Positions 1-8,417 of a stretch of 64,000 nt of DNA are shown piece by piece. Each line of letters begins with the position of its first letter. The stretch's first letter is position 1. The notes beneath the pieces were generated by a model. The model did no database searches. It was not told the origin of the DNA and saw only the letters and a program-made list of their open reading frames with translations. The stretch covers positions 310,001 through 374,000 of the forward strand of contig NZ_SMRO01000002.1 of assembly GCF_004359985.1 (NCBI RefSeq), read 5' to 3'. The translations under genes and the position numbers were made by a program. The stretch is from Paraburkholderia flava. GTDB taxonomy: Bacteria > Pseudomonadota > Gammaproteobacteria > Burkholderiales > Burkholderiaceae.

Positions 1-417
1 CGGGATACACGGCTAGCGCGGCTTCTTCACGTGCTCATTCATATGGATCTGCGCGGCGGAACAACTACGTCTGAAACGATCGCGCAAATGCTGCACACGC
101 AGCCGTCGCTCGTTCGACGGACGATGGCGGCATTGCGCGAAGCAGGTTACGTCGAGTCGACTGCGGGACCGAAGGGCGGCTGGGCGCTTCGCCGTGAACT
201 CGGCGATCTCACGGTGCGGGATATTTACGTCGCGATCGCGCACAGGAGTGCGTTCGCGATCGGTGCGGCCGACGACAATCCGGCTTGTCCGGTCGAGGCC
301 GCTGTCAATGGGGTGCTCGACGATGCGCTTCGCTCGGCAGAGGAGGCGTTGCTCGAACGTCTTGCACAAACGCGCCTGTCGGATATCGCGCAGCAAGTGC
401 AAAAGGCAACGGACTGA
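1..417 (+). CDS. Rrf2-family transcriptional regulator, 5' end cut by window edge
   Basis: The frame is open from base 1 (it reads RDTRLARLLHVLIHMD), so the true start lies just upstream of the window. A GTG at 31 is in frame but would remove the first helix of the winged helix-turn-helix. The recognition region (SETIAQMLHTQPSLVRRTMAALREAG) and the wing with the GPKGGW motif are typical of Rrf2 proteins. Only one cysteine is visible (in NPACPVE), whereas IscR and NsrR use three, so iron-sulfur sensing is unlikely by this sequence. Rrf2 proteins are dimeric DNA-binding repressors or activators. The target is unknown; the convergent neighbour is a flavin reductase. Confidence 0.85.
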   Translation, partial: RDTRLARLLHVLIHMDLRGGTTTSETIAQMLHTQPSLVRRTMAALREAGYVESTAGPKGGWALRRELGDLTVRDIYVAIAHRSAFAIGAADDNPACPVEAAVNGVLDDALRSAEEALLERLAQTRLSDIAQQVQKATD

Positions 418-509
418 GCGGACGTTTGCGGTCTCCGCTTGTGAGTGGCGAACGATGGTCTGGTGATGGATCGATGGAGCAGCCGCTGACTAGACGGGAC
501 ACCGCCGCG

Positions 510-1019
510 CTACAACTCCGTCAACCCATGAAACCCGCCATTCTGAAACACCAGCGGCGAGATCTCGCCAAGACTTTCGTGCACCCCGCAGCGCTCCACC
601 TCGCCGACGAAAATCACGTGATCGCCTTCGTCGTACCGGCTGCGGTTATGGCACTCGAACCACGCAAGCGCGCCGTCCAGCACTGGCATCCCGCTATCCC
701 CCCGCGCATGCGATACGCCCTCGAAGCGGTCGCCCTTCACCGTCGCAAAACGCGTACATAGATCGAGCTGCGACGCGGCGAGCACATTCACGACATAATG
801 GCTGTTCGACCTGAAGACCGGCATCGACGCCGAACGTGTGGCGAGACTCCACAGCACGAGCGGCGGGTCGAGCGACACGGAGTTGAACGAGCTCGCGGTG
901 ATGCCGATCAGCTGGCCGGACGGCGCGCGTGTCGTGATGACGGTGACGCCGGTCGCGAACTGCGAGAGCGCCTGCTTGAACGCGGCGGCATCGAAATCGG
1001 GTGGTGTGGCGTGTTTCAT
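510..1019 (-). CDS. flavin reductase-like, FMN-binding split-barrel protein
   Basis: A 169-residue protein from ATG 1019; an upstream in-frame ATG at 1067 would add 16 residues, and neither start has a strong ribosome binding site. The N-terminal half (FATGVTVITTRAPSGQ, then GITASSFNSVSLDPPLVLWS) is the flavin-binding split barrel of the HpaC/ActVB flavin reductase family, and HVIFVGEV near the C-terminus is also typical. Such proteins reduce FMN or FAD with NAD(P)H and often feed two-component monooxygenases. No monooxygenase gene is adjacent, so the partner is unknown. Confidence 0.82.
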   Translation of the reverse strand: MKHATPPDFDAAAFKQALSQFATGVTVITTRAPSGQLIGITASSFNSVSLDPPLVLWSLATRSASMPVFRSNSHYVVNVLAASQLDLCTRFATVKGDRFEGVSHARGDSGMPVLDGALAWFECHNRSRYDEGDHVIFVGEVERCGVHESLGEISPLVFQNGGFHGLTEL

Positions 1020-1227
1020 TGGCGGGAAGTCCGCTTCGTTCGCACTGCCGGCGACGCGGCGGCGCATTCTCGCGCAGCAGCAAGGTTCGATTCAAAAGTC
1101 ATGGTGAAAATCGGCGATTTGTCCCAATTTTAACGGAATCGCGGACAGACCGGCCGTGCGACGAGGCTCCCACAAGCCCGCGCGCGTTTTTCGGCCGGGG
1201 CGCCGCATTCAACGAGGAGGTCGCAAC

Positions 1228-1779
1228 ATGAGCCAGTCAGTCGAAACCGCCACCCTGGGCGGCGGGTGTTTCTGGTGTCTCGAAGCGGTGTATCTGGGTG
1301 TCGACGGGGTGACCGCGGTGGAGTCGGGTTATGCCGGCGGCCAAGCGCAGCGGCCGACCTACGAGCAGGTCTGCGACGGCGTGACCGGGCATGCGGAAGT
1401 CGTGAAGGTCGGGTTCGATCCGGCGAAGATCAGCTATCGCGAGGTTCTCGAGATCTTCTTCGCGATCCACGATCCGACGCAGCTGAACCGGCAGGGCAAC
1501 GACGTCGGCACGCAGTACCGGTCGGTGATCTTCACGCATTCGGATGAGCAACGCGACGTAGCGCTGCAGACCATCCGCGAAATAACCACCGAAGGCATCT
1601 ACGACGGCCAGATCGTCACGCAGGTGCTGCCGCTCGACGGCAATTACTGGCCGGCCGAGCCCTATCATCAGAACTATTTCGCGCAGCATCCGAACCAGGG
1701 CTATTGCTCGTTCGTCGTGGCGCCGAAGGTCGCGAAGTTCCGTCAGAAGTTCGCGCATCGGATCAGGGCCGGCGCTTAA
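1228..1779 (+). CDS. msrA: peptide-methionine (S)-S-oxide reductase MsrA
   Basis: A 183-residue cytoplasmic repair enzyme that reduces methionine-S-sulfoxide in proteins, using thioredoxin. The catalytic motif GGCFWCLE places the nucleophilic cysteine at about residue 14 with a second cysteine at 17. A further cysteine lies in the C-terminal NQGYCSFVV stretch and is the likely resolving residue. The start at 1228 is set by a strong GAGGAGG site at 1214-1220; an upstream in-frame extension to 1156 has no support. It faces the DUF72 gene convergently and shares a palindromic terminator with it. Confidence 0.95.
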   Translation: MSQSVETATLGGGCFWCLEAVYLGVDGVTAVESGYAGGQAQRPTYEQVCDGVTGHAEVVKVGFDPAKISYREVLEIFFAIHDPTQLNRQGNDVGTQYRSVIFTHSDEQRDVALQTIREITTEGIYDGQIVTQVLPLDGNYWPAEPYHQNYFAQHPNQGYCSFVVAPKVAKFRQKFAHRIRAGA

Positions 1780-1800
1780 CCGTTTTCGCTTTATGCCAAG

Positions 1801-1834
1801 ACGGCGGCGCGTGACGTCACGCGCCGTCGCTTTT
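1801..1834. terminator. palindromic hairpin downstream of msrA
   Basis: Bases 1806-1825 form a perfect 20-bp palindrome (GGCGCGTGAC and its complement), extended by an ACGGC/GCCGT pairing and followed by TTTT at 1831-1834. It overlaps the DUF72 stop codon (1817-1819) on the other strand. It fits an intrinsic terminator for msrA that doubles as the end of the converging gene. Confidence 0.55.
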
Positions 1835-3139
1835 CATCCGCTCGATCGCTTCGGCAATCAGCCGTGCCAGTTCGATGCACGTTAGCGGCGCCGACCCTTC
1901 CGCCTTATTGTTCACCGCGATCAGTACCGGCTGGCCCGCGATCGCGTAGCGCGCGGCCAGTTCGGCGAGCGCCTGGCGGGTCGCCGGATCTTCGTCGACG
2001 AGCTTGTCGAACGGCTCGTACTTCGCCTTCGCCTGCTCGTAGCGGAAACCGCCATGCAGACTCCAGCGCACGATCAACGGACCGGCGGGGCCATCGCCGT
2101 CCGCATCGAGTAACGCGAGCGCCGCGGCCTGCCGCAGCGGGTCGGGCATCTTCGCATGCACGCCGACGCAGTAGCGCACACCCGCTGCCTTCAGCGTGCG
2201 GATGAAGCGCGGCGTCAACAGACAGCCGTCGCGGATTTCGACCGCATAGCACGGGGCGCCCGGTCTCTTCGGCAGCGGTGGCAACGCGCCGAGAAATGCG
2301 GCAAGCCGTTCGATGAAACCGGCCGGATCCGCGAGCATTTCGTCAGGCAGCGGCGAGAACTGGAACACCAATGCGCCGGCTTTCGCACCGAGACCGTCGA
2401 GGCACGGGCGCACGAATTCGTCGGCGGCCAGTTGCGCATTCAGAAAACATGGATTCGCCGATACCGGTTCGCCGCGTTCGGCGCGCACGGTCGCATCGGT
2501 GACGAGCGCGGGCGCCTTGACGATGAAGCGGAAATGGTCCGGCACCTGCTGCGCGTAACGCAGATAGTCGGTGACCGGCAGCGGCGCATAGAACGACCGG
2601 TCGATGCTGACCGTGCGCAGGATCGGATGCGCACCGTACGCGGTGAGGCCGTCGCGCGACAGCTTGCTGTTGCTGTATTCGTCGCCGTAGACGATGCCGT
2701 TCCAGCCGGGAAACGACCACGTCGACGTGCCGAGGTGGACGTTCGGCGGCAACGTGGCGGCGATGGCGGTGACGTCTGATGACGGTTCGGCGGCGAGCAC
2801 GTCGCGTGCGCGGCGCTTGCGTACGGGAGGTTCGCTGCGTGACGACGCGGGTTGTTCGCCGGCTTCTTCGGCGTCGGCTTCTTGGTTGCTGTCGTTGCGA
2901 TCGTCGTCGCCGTCATCGGCCCACAACGACGCGGTAGCGGGAGTTGTCCTCGCTGCGACAGCGCGACCAGACGGTGCAGCATCGCCGCGCGACGCCGACG
3001 TGCCCTGTGCGGAAGAGGCAGGAGAAGGGGAAGAGGAGGCAGCAGAACCCGGCCCAACCGGCATGCCGAACATATCGAGCTGATCCAGCTCGCTGGTGCT
3101 GTCGTCCGGCGCGGCGTTCGCGTCGGACGATGCTTTCAT
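1817..3139 (-). CDS. DUF72 domain-containing protein
   Basis: About 440 residues from ATG 3139; in-frame alternatives are ATG 3166 and GTG 3208, and none has a clear ribosome binding site. The first 110 residues are low-complexity, acidic and Ser/Ala-rich, with no recognisable domain. The rest is a complete DUF72 domain (YecE-like TIM-barrel fold): LGTSTWSFPGWNGIVYG at the start, then VKAPALVTD, VFQFSPLP, YAVEIRDGCL and VRWSLHGG. The biochemical function of DUF72 is not established. The long disordered N-terminal extension is unusual compared with typical members of about 250-300 residues. Confidence 0.85.
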   Translation of the reverse strand: MKASSDANAAPDDSTSELDQLDMFGMPVGPGSAASSSPSPASSAQGTSASRGDAAPSGRAVAARTTPATASLWADDGDDDRNDSNQEADAEEAGEQPASSRSEPPVRKRRARDVLAAEPSSDVTAIAATLPPNVHLGTSTWSFPGWNGIVYGDEYSNSKLSRDGLTAYGAHPILRTVSIDRSFYAPLPVTDYLRYAQQVPDHFRFIVKAPALVTDATVRAERGEPVSANPCFLNAQLAADEFVRPCLDGLGAKAGALVFQFSPLPDEMLADPAGFIERLAAFLGALPPLPKRPGAPCYAVEIRDGCLLTPRFIRTLKAAGVRYCVGVHAKMPDPLRQAAALALLDADGDGPAGPLIVRWSLHGGFRYEQAKAKYEPFDKLVDEDPATRQALAELAARYAIAGQPVLIAVNNKAEGSAPLTCIELARLIAEAIERMKSDGA

Positions 3140-3226
3140 GGTGTGCGCGAGAACGCGTTCGTCCATCGGTTCAACTGAAGCAGTGAGAGCGCCGGAGCCG
3201 TCGCGCACGGCTTCGGCGCCACGACA

Positions 3227-4441
3227 TCACAGCGGTTTTTCGTACATATAGCGCCGCGACCACGGCAGCGTTTTCGCGCTGCGGCCGGCCCTGCGGCACA
3301 CCACCTGATAGATCGACACGTCGTCGTTTTCGAACGCATACGCGCAGCCGGCAAGATACACGCGCCAGATACGGAATTTTTCGTCGTCGACGAGCTTCCT
3401 CGCTTCGTCGGCGTGCGTTTCGAAATTCTCTGCCCAGATGTCGAGCGTGTGCGCATAGTGACGGCGCAGACTTTCGACGTCAACCGCTTCGAGTCCGCCG
3501 CGCTGCATCGATTCGAGCGCGAGGCTGATGTGCGGCAGTTCGCCGTCCGGGAACACGTAGCGATCGATAAACTCGCCGCCGCCCAGCGCTGTCTCGCCGC
3601 TCTCCGAATCGGACGACGTGATGCCGTGATTCATCGCGATGCCGTCTTCGGCGAGCAGGTCGTGAAGCTTCTGAAAATAGCCGTGCAGGTTCTTGCGACC
3701 GACGTGCTCGAACATGCCGACGCTCGTGATCCGATCGAACTGGCCGTCGATGTCGCGGTAATCTTGCAGACGGATCTCGATCTGGTTCTCGAGGCCCGCG
3801 GCTTTCACGCGCGCGGTGGCGAGATCGAACTGGTTCTGCGACAGCGTGACGCCGACGCACTTCGCGCCGAACTTCTGCGCCGCGCGCAGCACCAGCGCGC
3901 CCCAGCCGCAGCCGATGTCGAGCAGACGCTGACCGGGTTGCACCTGGATCTTCGTCAGGATGTGATCGATCTTCTTGAGCTGCGCGGTCGCGAGATCTTC
4001 GTCACCGTTCTCGAAGTACGCACACGAGTACACCATGTTCTCGTCGAGCCACAGCTGGTAGAACTCGTTCGATACGTCGTAGTGATACTGGATCGCCTTC
4101 TTGTCCGACGTCTTCGAGTGATTGAAGTAGCGTCGCACGCGTGCGAGCTTGCCCGCGTGCGTGACGGTGCTACGGGCGAGCGAGTAGCTGATGTTGATGA
4201 TGTCCGACAGCTTGCCTTCGATGTCGATCTTGCCCTTCACGTACGCCTCGCCAAGATTGTCGAGGCTCGGTTCGAGCAGGAGCGGCAGCGCTGACGCGCT
4301 GTTGACCTTCAGTGTGACCCGCGGCGCGGCGAACGTGCCGAAGTCGTGTTGCTGACCGTCCCACAGCACGAGACGGGCGGGCAGATCGGATTTGCTTCTG
4401 ACTTCTTCCACCCACTGCGCGAGCTTCTTCTCCCAGAACAT
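3227..4441 (-). CDS. cfa: cyclopropane-fatty-acyl-phospholipid synthase
   Basis: A 404-residue SAM-dependent methyltransferase of the CFA synthase/mycolate cyclopropanase family. It methylenates cis double bonds of membrane phospholipid acyl chains, usually in stationary phase or under acid stress. The SAM-binding motif LLDIGCGWGALVLRAAQKFG lies at roughly residues 170-190, preceded by the typical IQYHYDVSNEFYQLWLD segment. EHVGRKNLHGYF and the C-terminal YLAGCAYAFE are also characteristic. Full family length. The DUF72 gene lies 19 bp or more downstream on the same strand and may be cotranscribed. Confidence 0.93.
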   Translation of the reverse strand: MFWEKKLAQWVEEVRSKSDLPARLVLWDGQQHDFGTFAAPRVTLKVNSASALPLLLEPSLDNLGEAYVKGKIDIEGKLSDIINISYSLARSTVTHAGKLARVRRYFNHSKTSDKKAIQYHYDVSNEFYQLWLDENMVYSCAYFENGDEDLATAQLKKIDHILTKIQVQPGQRLLDIGCGWGALVLRAAQKFGAKCVGVTLSQNQFDLATARVKAAGLENQIEIRLQDYRDIDGQFDRITSVGMFEHVGRKNLHGYFQKLHDLLAEDGIAMNHGITSSDSESGETALGGGEFIDRYVFPDGELPHISLALESMQRGGLEAVDVESLRRHYAHTLDIWAENFETHADEARKLVDDEKFRIWRVYLAGCAYAFENDDVSIYQVVCRRAGRSAKTLPWSRRYMYEKPL

Positions 4442-4561
4442 TTTATCTCTCCGTGTCCGATGAAATACAAACCAGAGCTTGCTGACTCGCCATGCGCGGC
4501 TTCGCGGCCATCGCCGGCGTTATTGAAATCGATCCGGCATTAACTTCGCACTAATGCAGCG

Positions 4562-5203
4562 TCAAGGCGCCAGACGCGCGATGCGCCATTCGTTGCCCGC
4601 GGCTTCCCGCGTATAGCGGAGCCGGTCGTGCAAACGCGACGGCCGGCCCTGCCAGAATTCGAGCGCATCGGGGACGACGCGGTAGCCGCCCCAGTGCGGT
4701 GGTCGCGGCGGGTCGTCGCCGTAGCGCGCGCGCACGTCGCGTTCGATCGCTTCGAGTTCGTCGCGACTTTCAATTTCCTGACTCTGTGCGGACACCCATG
4801 CGCCGATTCGCGAACCGGACGGACGCGACGTGTAATACGCATCGCTTTCTGCATCGCTTGTCTTGACGACGCGGCCTTCGATGCGCACCTGGCGCTCGAG
4901 CTCGACCCAGTGGAACAGCAGGCTCGCGTATGCGTTATGCGCGAGTTCCTGGCCCTTGCGACTGTCGTAGTTGGTGAAGAACACGAAGCCGCGTTCATCG
5001 ACGCCCTTGATCAGCACGATGCGTGCCGAAGGACGGCCATCGGCATCGGCGGTGGCGAGCGTCATCGCGTTGGGTTCGGGAAGTTCGGCGTCCAGAGCTT
5101 GGGCAAACCACGCATTGAATTGCCGGATCGGATCGCGATCCACGTCGGCTTCGTCGAGCGAACCGCGCGAGTAGTTTTTTCGAAGTTCGGCGAGTGAGGT
5201 CAT
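4562..5203 (-). CDS. pdxH: pyridoxamine 5'-phosphate oxidase
   Basis: A 213-residue FMN-dependent oxidase of vitamin B6 salvage, converting pyridoxine or pyridoxamine phosphate to PLP. Sequence landmarks are [64 protein letters not shown] and a C-terminal [13 protein letters not shown] signature before RLAP. Length is normal. The start ATG at 5203 gives the family N-terminus [11 protein letters not shown]. It is divergent from tcdA. Confidence 0.95.
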   Translation of the reverse strand: MTSLAELRKNYSRGSLDEADVDRDPIRQFNAWFAQALDAELPEPNAMTLATADADGRPSARIVLIKGVDERGFVFFTNYDSRKGQELAHNAYASLLFHWVELERQVRIEGRVVKTSDAESDAYYTSRPSGSRIGAWVSAQSQEIESRDELEAIERDVRARYGDDPPRPPHWGGYRVVPDALEFWQGRPSRLHDRLRYTREAAGNEWRIARLAP

Positions 5204-5386
5204 CTTCTTATGCGAACACTACAGTGGGGCCAGTATAGCGAAGGAACGAATTTTCTGCGTGCGGCTCCGCAGCGCCGGGGCGCCCGCCGTGCGGACACTT
5301 GCGGGCGCTGGATCGGGCACAATACCCCCTTTGGCGACCGGGTATTCCGGTCCGCACAAGTCCGCATCAGCAACGAGTCTTCGATC

Positions 5387-6274
5387 ATGTCCACGCCTCA
5401 CGCGAACGCTATTCCCGGTACTCCTGCCGATCTTACTACCAGCTCCACGCCTGTTGGAACTGCTGAAACCGTAGACCGCGCGCGCCGCTTCGGCGGCGTC
5501 GCGCGGCTCTACGGCACGGCCGCGCTCGATGCGTTCGAGCGTGCGCATGTCGCGGTGATCGGTATCGGTGGAGTGGGGTCGTGGGCAGCGGAAGCGCTTG
5601 CACGCAGCGCGATCGGTCGCTTGACGCTGATCGATCTCGACAACGTCGGCGAGAGCAACACGAACCGGCAGATCCACGCGCTCGACGGCAACTACGGCAA
5701 GCCGAAGGTCGACGCGATGGCCGAGCGCATTGCATTGATCGATCCGGCTTGCGACGTGAAGGTGATCGAAGACTTCGTCGAGCCGGACAATTTCGCCGCG
5801 CTGTTAGGCGGCGGCTTCGACTACGTGATCGATGCGATCGACAGCGTGCGGACGAAGACCGCGTTGATTGCTTGGTGCGTGCAGCAGGGGCAACCGCTGA
5901 TCACGGTGGGCGGCGCGGGTGGTCAACTCGATCCGACGCGCATCCGCATCGACGATCTCGCGCTGACGATTCAGGATCCGCTGCTGTCGAAGGTGCGCGC
6001 GCAGTTGCGCAAGCAGCATGGTTTTCCGCGCGGACCGAAAGCGAAATTCAAGGTGAGTGCGGTGTATTCCGACGAGCCGTTGATTTATCCGGACGCAGTT
6101 GCGAGCGATGTCGAGGACGAGGCTGGCGATGTCGATGTCGCTGCGTCGTCGCAGCAGAGTGGACCGGTGGGGCTGAATTGTGCGGGGTTCGGATCGAGCG
6201 TGTGCGTGACTGCGAGCTTTGGTTTCGCGGCGGTTGCACATGTGCTGCGCGCGTTGACGCCGCGCGCGGTGTGA
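5387..6274 (+). CDS. tcdA: tRNA threonylcarbamoyladenosine dehydratase TcdA
   Basis: A 295-residue E1-like ThiF-fold enzyme that cyclises t6A37 to ct6A in ANN-decoding tRNAs. The nucleotide-binding GIGGVGSWAAEAL is at residues 59-71, followed by LIDLDNVGESNTNRQIHAL, GKPKVDAMAERI and VIDAIDSVRTKTALI. The ATG at 5387 is chosen because the upstream frame back to 5210 encodes Arg-rich, non-family sequence through the promoter region. The first 30 residues are low-complexity. The window also carries tsaE, which acts earlier in the same modification pathway. Confidence 0.92.
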   Translation: MSTPHANAIPGTPADLTTSSTPVGTAETVDRARRFGGVARLYGTAALDAFERAHVAVIGIGGVGSWAAEALARSAIGRLTLIDLDNVGESNTNRQIHALDGNYGKPKVDAMAERIALIDPACDVKVIEDFVEPDNFAALLGGGFDYVIDAIDSVRTKTALIAWCVQQGQPLITVGGAGGQLDPTRIRIDDLALTIQDPLLSKVRAQLRKQHGFPRGPKAKFKVSAVYSDEPLIYPDAVASDVEDEAGDVDVAASSQQSGPVGLNCAGFGSSVCVTASFGFAAVAHVLRALTPRAV

Positions 6275-6291
6275 TGAATTAACTGTTGCAT

Positions 6292-6315
6292 GAAGGGCTG
6301 CACATGCAGCCCTTC
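6292..6315. terminator. hairpin between tcdA and cnoX
   Basis: Two perfect 11-bp arms (GAAGGGCTGCA / TGCAGCCCTTC) are separated by 2 bases, between convergent genes. There is no long T-run on either side, so this may be a weak or Rho-assisted bidirectional terminator. Confidence 0.5.
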
Positions 6316-6328
6316 GCTTCACATGAAC

Positions 6329-7177
6329 TCAGAATAGCGCCGCGCTCAGCTTGCGGCGCCACTGCGACACGAGTTCCGGCTGATGCGCGGCCAGATCGAA
6401 CACCGACAACATCGTCTTGCGTCCGATGTCTTCGCGGAACGCGCGGTCGCGCTGCACGATCGCCAGCAGATGTTCAAGCGCCTCCGCGTACTTGCGTCGC
6501 GCGATCAACGCGCTCGCCAGATCGAAGCGTGCTTCGAGATCGGTGGGTTCGGCGGCGACGCGGGCTTCGAGCGCATCGGTGGGCGGCAGGTCGGCTGCGG
6601 CGTCCACTGCGTCGAGACGCGTCTTGATCGCGTTGTAGCGCGCGTCGATACCTTGCGTCGTTTTCGGCGACAGCAGATCGACTTCGTTGCGCGCTTCGTC
6701 GATCCGGTTGTCTTCGAGCAGCAGTTCGATCAGGTCGAGCCGTGCGTCTTCGTAGCCGGGATCGAACGCGAGCGTCGCCTTCAATGCATCGTAGGCTGCT
6801 TCGCGGTTGCCTTCGGCCAGCGCCGCGTGCGCCTGCTGACGCGCGGCTTCCGCGCCGTCCGGCACGAGCCGGTCGAGGAACTCGCGGAGTTGCCCTTCGG
6901 GCAGCACGCCGACAAACTGGTCGACCGCCTGCCCGTCCGCGAACGCGACCACGTGCGGGATGCTGCGCACGCCGAAGTGCGCGGCCAGCTCCTGGTTCTC
7001 GTCGACGTTGACCTTCACGAGCCGCCATTTGCCGTCGTATTCGGTTTCGAGCTTTTCCAGCATCGGTCCGAGCGTCTTGCACGGACCGCACCACGGCGCC
7101 CAGAAATCGACCAGCACGGGCGCGAGTGTCGACGCGGCGATCACGTCCTTTTCGAAAGTGGCCAGGGTGGTATCCAT
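6329..7177 (-). CDS. cnoX: thioredoxin-TPR co-chaperone CnoX (YbbN)
   Basis: A 282-residue cytoplasmic protein. An N-terminal thioredoxin domain (residues 1-110) has the redox motif WCGPC, with cysteines at about 30 and 33, and the cis-Pro context VRSIPHVVAF. A C-terminal tetratricopeptide-type helical domain follows (about 120-282). CnoX/YbbN proteins are holdases that pass oxidised clients to GroEL. E. coli YbbN has a degenerate SXXC site, whereas this one keeps a full CXXC and may be an active reductase. Start ATG 7177 gives the expected N-terminus. Confidence 0.9.
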   Translation of the reverse strand: MDTTLATFEKDVIAASTLAPVLVDFWAPWCGPCKTLGPMLEKLETEYDGKWRLVKVNVDENQELAAHFGVRSIPHVVAFADGQAVDQFVGVLPEGQLREFLDRLVPDGAEAARQQAHAALAEGNREAAYDALKATLAFDPGYEDARLDLIELLLEDNRIDEARNEVDLLSPKTTQGIDARYNAIKTRLDAVDAAADLPPTDALEARVAAEPTDLEARFDLASALIARRKYAEALEHLLAIVQRDRAFREDIGRKTMLSVFDLAAHQPELVSQWRRKLSAALF

Positions 7178-7257
7178 TACGTCCTCGTCGGAAGAAAACA
7201 GTCAGCGCGCAGATGGGGACGGCGCCGGTAATTTCAATGCGTTCAATGCGGCTGCGG

Positions 7258-8142
7258 CTACTGTTTCGGCTTCGGTTCGGGCAACGGAATCCATTCCGTT
7301 TCGCCGGGCACCTTGCCCATCTGCTGGTTCGTCCACGCCGCCTTCGCGCGTTCGATTTTCTCGCGCGAACTCGCGACGAAATTCCATTCGATGAACCGCT
7401 CGCCTTCGAGTTTCTCGCCGCCGAGCACCATCGCGGTCGCGCCTTGCCGGCTTGCAAGCGTCACGGTTTCGCCGGGCGTGAGCACCGCCATCTGACCGGC
7501 TTCGAGCGGCGTGCCGTCGATCTCCAGATCGCCTTCGACGAGATACACGCCGCGCTCGTCATGTTCCGGACCGAGCGCGAACGCGCCGCCCGCGGTGAAG
7601 TGCGCCGCGACGTACAGCGTGCGCGAAAACGTGCGGACCGGCGACTCGAGATCGAATGCGTCGCCTGCGATCACGCGCAGCGTGACGCCGTTGCGCTCGA
7701 TCTCCGGCAGCGTGTTGCCCGCGTAGTGTTCGAACGACGGTTCGGTTTCCTCGTCGGCGAGCGGCAGCGCGACCCAGGTCTGGATGCCGTGCATCGCGAC
7801 GCCGGCCGCGCGTTCCTCGGGCGGCGTGCGTTCCGAGTGGACGATGCCGCGGCCGGCGGTCATCCAGTTCACGTCGCCGGGGACGATCTTCTGTTCGGAG
7901 CCGAGGCTGTCGCGATGCATGATCGCGCCTGCGAACAGATAGGTGACGGTGGCGAGCCCGATGTGCGGATGCGGCCGCACGTCGAGCCCGACGCCTGGCG
8001 CGAGCGTGGCCGGCCCCATGTGATCGAAGAAGATGAACGGGCCGATCAGACGCGCGGCCATCGCGGGCAGCACGCGACGCACGGTGAGATTGCCGACATC
8101 GCGCAGGTGAGGCTTGAGCACCGCTTTGATCGAGGAAGACAT
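7258..8142 (-). CDS. pirin family protein
   Basis: A 294-residue bicupin. The conserved pirin metal ligands are visible: His58 and His60 in PHPHIGLATVTYLF, and His102 and Glu104 in GRGIVHSE. The C-terminal cupin (ERFIEWNFVASSREKIERAK) is also typical. Bacterial pirins have quercetin 2,3-dioxygenase activity or regulate metabolic enzymes; which applies here cannot be told. It reads in the same direction as cnoX, 80 bp upstream of it. Confidence 0.9.
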   Translation of the reverse strand: MSSSIKAVLKPHLRDVGNLTVRRVLPAMAARLIGPFIFFDHMGPATLAPGVGLDVRPHPHIGLATVTYLFAGAIMHRDSLGSEQKIVPGDVNWMTAGRGIVHSERTPPEERAAGVAMHGIQTWVALPLADEETEPSFEHYAGNTLPEIERNGVTLRVIAGDAFDLESPVRTFSRTLYVAAHFTAGGAFALGPEHDERGVYLVEGDLEIDGTPLEAGQMAVLTPGETVTLASRQGATAMVLGGEKLEGERFIEWNFVASSREKIERAKAAWTNQQMGKVPGETEWIPLPEPKPKQ

Positions 8143-8280
8143 CGTGGTCTCGTGAGAAGAGGGGAAGGGGACATGCTTATTCTACTGCCCGCGTGCGCGA
8201 CGAATCGTCGGGGCCGGCAGACGGCCTTTCGGGGTGTGCAGTCCGCTACACTCTGGCATTCAAATAAAAATCATAACGTG

Positions 8281-8402
8281 GCCTGAGTAAGTGCTAAAGC
8301 GCCAACTCAGGCGTGGGACCAGAGTAAGCGCTCTGCGTGGGACCAGAGTAACGCGCTGAAGCGCGAACTCTGGCCGACAGCTGAAGCGCTAACTCTGGTC
8401 GA
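8281..8402. repeat. cluster of REP-like palindromes
   Basis: Four related, partly degenerate palindromic units lie in 122 bp. Unit 1 (8281-8312) has perfect 8-bp arms GCCTGAGT/ACTCAGGC. A 16-bp direct repeat, CGTGGGACCAGAGTAA, occurs at 8312-8327 and 8336-8351. Unit 3 (8343-8373) is a hairpin with CCAGAGT/ACTCTGG arms, an inner CGCGC/GCGCG stem and a TGAA loop. Unit 4 (about 8380-8400) keeps only the right half (TGAAGCGCTAACTCTGG). It sits directly upstream of the EamA gene, so it would fall in its leader or promoter. Confidence 0.75.
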
Positions 8403-8417
8403 CATTGGAGACAGGGG

